Shown in pieces: positions 6,080-11,709 of a stretch of DNA of 11,709 bases. A program made the position numbers and the translations under genes. The notes below the pieces were generated by a model. The model was not told the DNA's origin, did no database searches, and saw only the letters and a list, made by a program, of their open reading frames with translations. Where the stretch lies: NCBI GenBank assembly GCA_943324725.2, contig CALPMR020000066.1:1-11709 (forward strand), in the 5' to 3' direction. How positions within the stretch are numbered: position 1 is the stretch's first letter; each line of letters begins with the position of its first letter. Origin of the DNA: Bordetella parapertussis. Lineage in GTDB: Bacteria; Cyanobacteriota; Cyanobacteriia; PCC-6307; Cyanobiaceae.

Positions 6080-6377
6080 GCCTTGTCACGCTGCACAGTT
6101 GTGGTGTGTCATGGCTGGATGGAGGCCTTGGCCACCATCGCGATCGAGCTTTTTGCTGTGCAGTCACACCTGTCCCTGCCGGCCAGCTGGCTGCGGCAGA
6201 TGGGCAATCAAGCTTGTCATTGAGGAGCTGTTCGGCTGCAGGATCAATCGATCGGTGGAGCTGAACTGCGCGGCTTAAACGGTCGTCCACTGCTGCAACA
6301 ACTGGCATTGTAGGAGCGGTTGGGGGATCGCATTCAGTAGGTCCATCTGTGCCGCTCGCCGAGCTGGGTTCACGTTG
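6080..6377. other. Gene-free stretch between the two broken glycosyltransferases
   Basis: The stretch should contain the rest of the minus-strand family 8 gene, but no recognisable continuation is found in any frame. On the plus strand an ATG at 6119 opens 34 residues (ALATIAIELFAVQSHLSLPA is the core). A one-base shift would join it to LVIEELFGCRINRSVELN, ending at a TAA near 6278. This may be another small gene remnant, but I recognise no family. Confidence 0.35.
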
Positions 6378-6802
6378 CATCCAGGGGCAGCTTGCCTCCT
6401 GGATTGCCAGGCAGATCGAGCCGGCAAATGGCTCCATCCACAGCGTGCTGATATCATCGCAAACGAATACATTCGCATCGTAGTAGATCACCTTTGCGAC
6501 GATGTCAGGTGGCAGCTGAGCAGCTGAGCAGCGAGCAGTCGTGCAAAGTGAGCCGCCGTGAAGTGGCCCTGCAGCGGATGCTTGCGCAAAAGACCGAGAT
6601 CGACTTGGTGCCAGCTGTCGTGCAGTCGCTCGTCATGCCACGAATCCAGTAGCCGTTCTTTGTAGCGAGTGCTGATGCCGCAATCCAGGATGTGAAGAGT
6701 GATGTGCCATCCATTCGCCAGTTTGTCGAGTGTTGAGCGACCCATGACAGCCAGCGCCAGAGCATACCTCTGGTCGGCCGCACTGCAGAGGTGAATGATG
6801 TT
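6378..6802 (-). pseudogene. Family 8-like glycosyltransferase fragment, frameshifted
   Basis: Read on the minus strand from 6802, NIIHLCSAADQRYALALAVM, then WHITLHILDCGIS, then VDLGLLRKHPLQGHFTAAHF is the N-terminal half of a GT8-type (LPS/glycogenin-like) glycosyltransferase. An 8-bp tandem duplication at 6512-6531 shifts the frame. In the restored frame the next segment reads LPPDIVAKVIYYDAN, then DDISTLWMEPFAG, then CLAIQEASCPWM, the canonical region around the metal-binding DxD motif, here changed to DAN. No in-frame ATG, GTG or TTG is present upstream, and the C-terminal half is not recognisable beyond 6378. The gene is dead by at least two criteria. It is convergent with the broken family 2 enzyme. 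Confidence 0.78.
6512..6531. repeat. Tandem 8-bp duplication disrupting the family 8 glycosyltransferase
   Basis: GCAGCTGA at 6512-6519 is repeated at 6520-6527, with a further GCAG at 6528-6531 (period 8, 2.5 units). Deleting one unit joins the two open halves of the minus-strand gene into ...RLLAAQLPPDIVAKVIYY, which reads as an intact family 8 sequence, so the extra copy is the likely cause of the frameshift. Confidence 0.75.
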
Positions 6803-7036
6803 GCCTGTTAGGGCTATTTCAGGAGAGTCGATTGCTTTTCTCTGTTTGGTTTCTTCTGGAGTTTCTGGACGCTTGAAGATGTTTTTTCCTGCTTGAATCT
6901 GGCCTCCTGAGATGGGCGCTGCTCAACAGTTTGATGGGACTGTTGATCAAAGGAAGGCTGGCTTGGCCTGTCGTATTTTTCTATCCTGGGTGACGGCTGG
7001 ATGCAACCTGGATTCGATGGGGCCAGGCGACGCGGT

Positions 7037-8245
7037 TCAGAAGCGATTCCAGCGGAAGGCCTGCAGCGGCTCGGCATCCGCCGGGATCGGCTCGCCGCTG
7101 AGGCCCCGGGCCACCACATCGGCGCTCAGCGCCGCCAGCAGCACGCCGTTGCGGTGATGGCCGGTGGCCAGCCAGAGGCCCTCGATCGGCCCGCTCCCCA
7201 GCAAGGGGCCCTCATCGGGGGTGCAGGGGCGGAAGCCCCACCAGCGCTCCATCGGTGGCCAGCGGCTCGCTGCCGGCAGCAGCGCGGCGATGCCCTGCTC
7301 CAGCTGGCGCTGGCCGCCGGGGGTGAGCCCTTCGGCGAAACCGGCCTGCGGTTCGCTGGTGGCGCCCACCACCAGCAGGCCGTCCTCGCGCGGCACCAGG
7401 TAGGTGCCGGGGCCGAACACCACCCGCGGCAGGGCGCCGATCGGCCCTTGCAGTGACAGCATCTGGCCCTTCACCGGGACCACCGGCAGCTGGGGCAACA
7501 GCCGGGCGCTCCAGGCGCCGCCGGCCAGCACCGCTGCCCGGCAGGCCAGGGCCAGTTCGCTGCCATCGGCGCGCCGCAGCCGCACCGCCTCCAGCCGCGG
7601 ACGGGAAGGAAGGCCCGGGAGTGGTTCAACGCCTGGTCCCGAGCCTGGGGCCGCCGCCGTGGCAAGGCGAGCCGTTGCGTTGGCCCCATCGGGGCCGCTG
7701 GGGGCCGTGATCAGCTCCAGCACCTCGCTGCCCTCCTCGAAGTGCACACCCCGCTGCACACAGGCCCGTTCCAGGGCCCGCATCAGCCGGCGGCGATTGT
7801 CGATCTGGCCGTCCTGTTCGAACAGCAGACCCGTCCGCCAGAGCGGCCCGATGCCAGGAATCTCCCGCTCCAGGGCGCCGCGATTCAGGGCCGTGCCCCA
7901 GGCGGCCGTGGGGTAGGCGTCGCGCTCGGCCGCCGTGGCGAAGGGCACGACGATGCCGCAGGGCCTCAGGCCGCAGCCCAGGCCGCTGTCGGCCTCAATC
8001 TCGGCCACCCAGCCTGGAATCCGCTGCAGGGAGGCCTGGCCCAGGGCCAGCAGGGCGCCGCCGATGCCCTCGGCATGGGGGGCGAGCATGCCGGCGGCCA
8101 CGAAGCCGGCGGCCTCACTGCGGCGGCGGCTGAGCACCAGCACCGACTGGTCGCGGCGGGCCAGCTGATGGGCCAGGGCCAGCCCCATCAGGCCACCGCC
8201 CAGGATCAGCACGGATTCGGAGGGGGGGGTGGCGGCAGGTGTCAT
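7037..8245 (-). CDS. thiO: Glycine oxidase ThiO (FAD-dependent amino acid oxidase)
   Basis: The 402-residue flavoprotein oxidises glycine to iminoglycine, which feeds thiazole formation in aerobic thiamine synthesis. The FAD-binding start is VLILGGGLMGLALAHQLA (G16, G18, G21), followed by AAGMLAPHAE near residue 51. Further DAO-family motifs are VKGQMLSL (258-265), GTYLVPREDGLLVVGATSE (280-298), WWGFRPCTPDEGPLLG (335-350) and the C-terminal FAD contact ATGHHRNGVLL (360-370). Residues 181-218 form an Ala/Gly/Pro-rich insert that makes it longer than the usual 360-370. An 8-C run encodes residues 6-9. The ATG at 8245 has no clear ribosome site. It is divergent from gatB. A related D-amino-acid dehydrogenase role cannot be excluded, but the motifs and synteny favour ThiO. 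Confidence 0.9.
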   Translation of the reverse strand: MTPAATPPSESVLILGGGLMGLALAHQLARRDQSVLVLSRRRSEAAGFVAAGMLAPHAEGIGGALLALGQASLQRIPGWVAEIEADSGLGCGLRPCGIVVPFATAAERDAYPTAAWGTALNRGALEREIPGIGPLWRTGLLFEQDGQIDNRRRLMRALERACVQRGVHFEEGSEVLELITAPSGPDGANATARLATAAAPGSGPGVEPLPGLPSRPRLEAVRLRRADGSELALACRAAVLAGGAWSARLLPQLPVVPVKGQMLSLQGPIGALPRVVFGPGTYLVPREDGLLVVGATSEPQAGFAEGLTPGGQRQLEQGIAALLPAASRWPPMERWWGFRPCTPDEGPLLGSGPIEGLWLATGHHRNGVLLAALSADVVARGLSGEPIPADAEPLQAFRWNRF

Positions 8246-8475
8246 CGCCGCATCGAGAGCTGGGAGGTCATCCTCAGTGTTTCAGTCCGATGGTCGGGCT
8301 GTGGCCCCTGGCCTGCGGCTCCGGATCTGCCCTGGAAGCTCCCCTGCCTAGGATCCAGCCCCAGCCTTCCCGGCGCTCTGTCGCCTCTGCCTTGCCCGAG
8401 GATGCCCTCCTCGCCCCAGCTTCCCTGGCTTCAGCTTTCGCCTCTCGCCACCCCTCCCCGACGTTGAATCGCCCC
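8246..8475. promoter_or_regulatory. Divergent promoter region between thiO and gatB
   Basis: The 230 bases between the two starts must hold promoters for both genes. A TAGGAT hexamer at 8349-8354 could be a -10 element for gatB, but no good -35 partner is visible, so exact elements are not called. The frame of gatB is open through this region back to 8239, but the translation is unlike GatB. Confidence 0.4.
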
Positions 8476-10005
8476 ATGGCCAGCGCCCCCGCCGCATCCG
8501 TCACGTCCAGCGCCCCTGCCCCCGCCGATGCTGCGGCCGGCCAGGCCCCCTGGGAAGCGGTGATCGGCCTGGAGACCCACGTGCAGCTCGGCACCGCCAG
8601 CAAGATTTTCAGCTGCGCCTCCACCGCTTTCGGCGACGATCCCAACTCCCACATCGATCCGGTGGTCTGCGGGCTGCCGGGCACCCTGCCGGTGCTGAAT
8701 CAGAAGGTGCTCGAATATGCGGTCAAGGCCGCATTGGCGTTGAATCTGCGTGTGGCGGAGCACAGCAAGTTTGATCGCAAGCAGTATTTCTATCCCGATC
8801 TGCCCAAGAACTACCAGATCTCCCAGTACGACGAACCGATTGCTGAGGATGGCGCGATTGAGGTGGAGGTGGCCGAAAAGGGCAAGGACACCTATCTCAA
8901 GACGATCGGTATCGAGCGCCTGCACATGGAAGAGGATGCCGGCAAGTTGGTGCACGCCGGCAGCGATCGCCTCGACGGCTCCAGTCATTCGCTGGTGGAT
9001 TACAACCGCGCCGGCGTCGCCCTGGCCGAAATTGTCTCCAAACCCGATCTGCGCACCGGCCGGGAGGCGGCGGAATATGCCTCGGAGATCCGGCGGATCA
9101 TGCGCTATCTGGGCGTCAGCGACGGCAACATGCAGGAGGGATCGCTGCGCTGCGATGTGAACATCTCGGTGCGGCGTGGGCCCGATGCCCCCTTCGGCAC
9201 CAAGGTGGAGATCAAGAACATGAACTCCTTCTCGGCGATCCAGAAGGCGATCGACTACGAAATCGCCCGCCAGATCAAGGCCTATGAAGCCGGGGAACCG
9301 GTGCTGCAGGAAACCCGCCTCTGGGATGAGAGCAAGCAGCTCACCAAGAGCATGCGCAGCAAGGAGGGCGCCAGCGACTATCGCTACTTCCCCGATCCCG
9401 ATCTGGGGCCGATCGAGGTGAGCGCCCAGCAGCGCGAGGCCTGGCGGGCCGAACTGCCGGAGCTGCCGGCCGCCAAGCGCCATCGCTATGCCGAAGCCTT
9501 CGGACTCTCTATTTATGACGCCCGGGTGCTCACTGATGAGCGGCCGATGGCGGAATACTTCGAGGCGGCTGTGGCCGCCGGCGGTGATGCCAAGGGGTTG
9601 GCCAACTGGATCACCGGCGACATCGCCGCCCATGTGAACGCCAACCGCCTGGCCTACGGCGAGCTGCCGTTGCGGCCCGCCCAGCTGGCCGAGCTGGTGG
9701 GCCTGATCGAGGACGGCACGATCAGTGGCAAGATCGCCAAGGAGATCCTGCCGGAGCTGCTGCAGCAGGGTGGATCGGCCGGCGCCATCGTCGAGACCAG
9801 GGGTCTGGGCATGATCAGCGATCCGGCCGCGATCACGGCGATCGTCGAGGAGCTGCTGGCGGCCCATCCCGAGGAGGTGGCGGCCTTCCGCGGCGGCAAG
9901 AACAAGCTGCAGGGCTTCTTCGTGGGGCAGCTGATGAAGAAGACCGGCGGCCGCGCCGATCCGAAGCTGGCCAATCAGATCCTGGTGGCGCGCCTGCAGG
10001 GCTGA
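8476..10005 (+). CDS. gatB: Asp/Glu-tRNA amidotransferase subunit B
   Basis: The 509-residue GatB is the tRNA-binding and kinase/amidation subunit of GatCAB, which converts Glu-tRNA(Gln) to Gln-tRNA(Gln), the only route in bacteria without glutaminyl-tRNA synthetase. Signatures seen are WEAVIGLETHVQL (26-38), FYPDLPKNYQISQYDE (105-120), DGNMQEGSLRCDVNISVR (216-233), KNMNSFSAIQKAIDYE (about 247-262) and DYRYFPDPDLGPIEV (from 302). A C-terminal YqeY-like tail ends in GFFVGQLMK and GRADPKLANQIL. I chose ATG 8476; its first 25 residues are an Ala/Pro/Ser-rich extension before the conserved core, common in high-GC picocyanobacteria. An upstream 79-residue extension in frame is not GatB-like. GatA and GatC are not in the window. 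Confidence 0.97.
   Translation: MASAPAASVTSSAPAPADAAAGQAPWEAVIGLETHVQLGTASKIFSCASTAFGDDPNSHIDPVVCGLPGTLPVLNQKVLEYAVKAALALNLRVAEHSKFDRKQYFYPDLPKNYQISQYDEPIAEDGAIEVEVAEKGKDTYLKTIGIERLHMEEDAGKLVHAGSDRLDGSSHSLVDYNRAGVALAEIVSKPDLRTGREAAEYASEIRRIMRYLGVSDGNMQEGSLRCDVNISVRRGPDAPFGTKVEIKNMNSFSAIQKAIDYEIARQIKAYEAGEPVLQETRLWDESKQLTKSMRSKEGASDYRYFPDPDLGPIEVSAQQREAWRAELPELPAAKRHRYAEAFGLSIYDARVLTDERPMAEYFEAAVAAGGDAKGLANWITGDIAAHVNANRLAYGELPLRPAQLAELVGLIEDGTISGKIAKEILPELLQQGGSAGAIVETRGLGMISDPAAITAIVEELLAAHPEEVAAFRGGKNKLQGFFVGQLMKKTGGRADPKLANQILVARLQG
8963..8970. repeat. HIP1 octamer GCGATCGC
   Basis: One exact copy of the highly iterated palindrome of many cyanobacterial genomes lies inside gatB. Several one-mismatch versions (GCGATCGA, GCGATCGG) occur elsewhere in the window. 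One exact copy in 11.7 kb is weak but compatible with a cyanobacterial origin. Confidence 0.6.
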
Positions 10006-10008
10006 AGG

Positions 10009-10036
10009 GTCGCTCCCGGCCCCTCGCCTCAGCGAC
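10009..10036. terminator. Possible hairpin between convergent gatB and coaE
   Basis: GTCGCT at 10009-10014 can pair with AGCGAC at 10031-10036 across a 16-base C-rich loop, in the 39 bases between the two stop codons. There is no T tract on either strand and the loop is long, so a bidirectional terminator is only a possibility. Confidence 0.3.
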
Positions 10037-10044
10037 GCCGTTGA

Positions 10045-10671
10045 TCAGATCGCCCTGGTCGCCAGGGTCCGCCGCACTGCGGCCAGCAGGTCGTCGCGGC
10101 TGCCGTCGTTGGCGATCACCACATCGGCCAGGGCTCGCTTGCGCTCCAGGGGCCACTGGGCGCTGATCCGGGCCAGGGCGTCGGCCTCGCTCAGCCCATC
10201 GCGCCCGAGCAGCCGGCCCAGTTGGGTGGCCTCGTCACAGCTCACCAGCCACACCTCGCTGCAGAGTTCCTGCAGGCCGGCCTCGAACAGCAGCGGGATC
10301 ATCAGCACCACCGCCGGCGCTTCACCCAGCCGGGCCAGCTCGGCGCTGAAACGCTGGCGCACCAGGGGGTGGATCAGCTGCTCCAGCCACTGCCGTTGCG
10401 CGCCATCGGCAAAGACGATGCGGCCCAGGGCGGCCCGATCGATCGCCGGCGCCTGCCCTACCGCGGCGCCATAGCGGGCCCGCACGGCGGCCGTGGCGGC
10501 CGTGCCCGGGGCGAGGGCCTCGCGGGCGTAGAGGTCGGCATCGAGCACCGGCAGGCCCTGTCCGGCCAGCAAGGCCGCCACGCTGCTCTTGCCACTGGCG
10601 ATGCCGCCGGTGAGGCCGATGCGGCGTTGCTTCCAGGCCAGTCCCTGTGCGGCCATTCCTTTCAACGCCAT
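10045..10671 (-). CDS. coaE: Dephospho-CoA kinase
   Basis: The 208-residue P-loop kinase phosphorylates the 3'-hydroxyl of dephospho-CoA, the last step of coenzyme A synthesis. Visible are the Walker A loop GLTGGIASGKSS (19-30), the LDADLYAREALAPG segment (43-56), VVLMIPLLFEAGL (121-133) before the substrate lid, and the C-terminal RISAQWPLERKRALADVVIAN, including the family's NDG. Length matches the usual 200 or so. Two starts are possible: ATG 10671 overlaps the upstream zinc-ribbon gene by 10 bases, and ATG 10656 (MAAQGLAW), 5 bases after that stop, has AAAGGA directly before it but too close for ideal spacing. The gene is last in a minus-strand operon and convergent with gatB. Confidence 0.95.
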   Translation of the reverse strand: MALKGMAAQGLAWKQRRIGLTGGIASGKSSVAALLAGQGLPVLDADLYAREALAPGTAATAAVRARYGAAVGQAPAIDRAALGRIVFADGAQRQWLEQLIHPLVRQRFSAELARLGEAPAVVLMIPLLFEAGLQELCSEVWLVSCDEATQLGRLLGRDGLSEADALARISAQWPLERKRALADVVIANDGSRDDLLAAVRRTLATRAI

Positions 10672-11348
10672 AACTGGCGCAGGGCCCGCCCCAGCAGCAT
10701 CAGCAGATCCGTCTCCAGCAGGGAGCGCTGCGGTGAGCGGGCCTCCAGGGCCACCAATCCCTCCAGTTTGCGGCGCAGCTCCTGCGCTTCCCGCTCCTGC
10801 CGCAGCTCCTGCCGCAGGCGTTCCTGCTCGCTCTGTTCCTCATGGCGCAGGGCGCCACCGGCCTGGGTCCAGGCCAGCAGCTGCCGCAGTTCGCCCGGAT
10901 CGAGCCAGGTGCCGTGGCTGCGGCAGCGATCGACGATCACGCCACTGCGTTTGCCGAACAGGCTGCGGTTCATCATGTCGCCGCAGGCTGGACAGGCCCG
11001 GTAGCGCAGCGCTCCAGGCTGGCTGCGGGGCGACTCCACCAGGCTGTTGAGCAGGGGAGTGTCCACCTCCCAGATCGGGCCCACCGCCTGGCGCAGCAAT
11101 TGCTGCAGGCTGCCGTGTTCCAGAAACAGGCCCAGGCAGGTGGGACAGCGATCCAGGCTGATCGAGGAGGGATGGCTCAGCTGGATGGCTTCAAGTGGGC
11201 CGTGGCCATCCGGGCAGTGCAGATCGGCCCGCGGCCCCCGGACTTCCGCCCGGGCCCAGTCGCGCAGATCGACATCGACATAGCTGCCGCAATAGGCGCA
11301 GCGGGGGCCGCCATCCTGCAGCGGAGCGGAGCAGCAGGGGCAATTCAC
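10662..11348 (-). CDS. Protein with zf-TFIIB-type zinc ribbons, partner of the SPFH protein
   Basis: The 228-residue protein opens with a zinc ribbon (C3, C6, C17, C20 in NCPCCSAPL and CAYCG). Two zf-TFIIB-like units follow: one around C45, H49 and DRCPTCLGLFLEHG (C68, C71), the second ACPACGDMMN (C119, C122) with GVIVDRCRSHGTWLDPGEL (C142, H145). The charged Glu/Arg/Gln-rich stretch at 169-196 should form a coiled coil, and the tail (LLMLLGRALRQLW) is an amphipathic helix. The start is GTG 11348, whose bases overlap the TGA of the SPFH gene (GTGA), so translation is coupled. It overlaps or abuts coaE downstream. Such ribbons are usually structural or protein-binding; a regulatory role in transcription is not shown. 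Membrane-raft scaffolding with the SPFH protein is my inference. Confidence 0.85.
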   Translation of the reverse strand: MNCPCCSAPLQDGGPRCAYCGSYVDVDLRDWARAEVRGPRADLHCPDGHGPLEAIQLSHPSSISLDRCPTCLGLFLEHGSLQQLLRQAVGPIWEVDTPLLNSLVESPRSQPGALRYRACPACGDMMNRSLFGKRSGVIVDRCRSHGTWLDPGELRQLLAWTQAGGALRHEEQSEQERLRQELRQEREAQELRRKLEGLVALEARSPQRSLLETDLLMLLGRALRQLWR

Positions 11349-11709
11349 GGGCCTGGTGGCGGTGCGGCTGGCAGCGGTGGTGGCAGTGGTGGTGCCAGGC
11401 GCCCCAGGCCAGTGGCTCGCAACGGCGGCCCGTCCCCAGCGCTGAGCGTCTCGCCAGCGGCGACCATCGGCTCTTCGCCACTGATCACCCGGCCGCTGCG
11501 GCGATCGAGAGCCGCTTCCACCTCCGCCGGCAGGGTGAGGTTCTCGATCAACAGGCTGGGAATCTCCAGCCCCAGTTCCTGCACCTCCTCCAGCAGCCCC
11601 AGGCGCAGGTCCCGGGCCAGCTCGTCGTAGCGGCCGGCCAGATCCAGGATCGAGTGCTCCCCCTGGCCCAGGGCGTCGGCCAGGCGGCTGACGATCAGGT
11701 TGCGCAGCT
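11345..11709 (-). CDS. C-terminal part of an SPFH/band 7 domain protein, cut by the right edge
   Basis: Only the last 120 or so residues are in the window. They read VSRLADALGQGEHSILDLAG, then YDELARDLRLGLLEEVQELG, then LEIPSLLIENLTLPAEVEAA. This is the end of an SPFH (band 7/prohibitin-like) domain of the YdjI/virion-core-protein type, including the characteristic LPxEVxxALD segment before the linker. A variable region and a Pro-rich tail (APPLPPPLPAAPPPG) follow. Proteins of this type assemble on membranes; many carry a C-terminal zinc ribbon, which here is encoded by the next gene instead. The stop overlaps that gene's GTG by four bases. The true start lies beyond the window. Confidence 0.8.
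   Translation of the reverse strand, partial: LRNLIVSRLADALGQGEHSILDLAGRYDELARDLRLGLLEEVQELGLEIPSLLIENLTLPAEVEAALDRRSGRVISGEEPMVAAGETLSAGDGPPLRATGLGRLAPPLPPPLPAAPPPGP

Noticed and set aside
5919..6491. A 190-residue minus-strand open frame as an intact gene
   Set aside because: Only the first 38 residues (IYYDANVFVCDDISTLW and on) are family 8 glycosyltransferase; the remainder is not protein-like and runs antisense into the family 2 gene.
6814..7119. A 101-residue minus-strand open frame between thiO and the family 8 fragment
   Set aside because: It begins inside thiO in another frame and continues into hydrophilic, repetitive Gln/Lys/Ser sequence with no family resemblance; treated as gene-free sequence.
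8431..9867. A 478-residue minus-strand open frame opposite gatB
   Set aside because: It is an antisense shadow of a highly conserved gene in GC-rich DNA; the translation shows His/Gly/Leu-rich bias and no domain.
1..11709. CRISPR array, tRNA or rRNA genes, prophage genes
   Set aside because: No regularly spaced direct repeats, no tRNA cloverleaf signature and no phage structural or integrase gene could be found on either strand.

Overview
The window looks like chromosome from a high-GC picocyanobacterium of the Synechococcus/Cyanobium type. This rests on the gene content and order (ndk, then thiO, gatB and coaE), on GatB being present, as expected in organisms that make Gln-tRNA by amidotransfer, and on one exact cyanobacterial HIP1 octamer (GCGATCGC, 8963-8970). 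No database search was possible, so the lineage is an inference.

Layout. (1) Positions 1-1500 are gene-poor: a possible 3' end of a gene at the left edge, a small exported protein on the minus strand (503-835, possibly from 874) with its own intrinsic terminator (438-461), then eroded sequence holding a short relic of a PIN-domain toxin gene (1103-1175). (2) Positions 1497-3257 carry two intact Phd/VapB-type antitoxin plus VapC (PIN) toxin modules arranged head to head: minus strand 2185 to 1497 and plus strand 2534 to 3257. The toxin relic upstream is an 86 percent identical partial copy of the end of the second toxin gene. (3) Positions 3313-4165 are backbone: a small unrecognised gene and ndk. 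(4) Positions 4175-7036 are a decaying accessory insert placed directly behind ndk: an internally deleted IS3-family element with recognisable terminal inverted repeats, a family 2 glycosyltransferase broken by a one-base loss, and a minus-strand family 8-like glycosyltransferase broken by an 8-bp tandem duplication. (5) From 7037 to the end is housekeeping backbone: thiO (minus), gatB (plus, divergent from thiO), coaE (minus, convergent with gatB), a zinc-ribbon protein and the end of an SPFH-domain protein, the last three forming one minus-strand operon with overlapping ends.

How it works together. The backbone supplies nucleotide triphosphates (Ndk), the glycine-oxidase step of thiamine synthesis (ThiO), Gln-tRNA formation (GatB) and the last step of coenzyme A synthesis (CoaE). 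The toxin-antitoxin modules and the IS/glycosyltransferase debris are mobile or accessory, and show gene decay in progress. I see no clear new multi-gene system. The least explained items are the small cysteine-free exported protein with a glycine-rich hydrophobic tail, and the translationally coupled SPFH plus zinc-ribbon pair.
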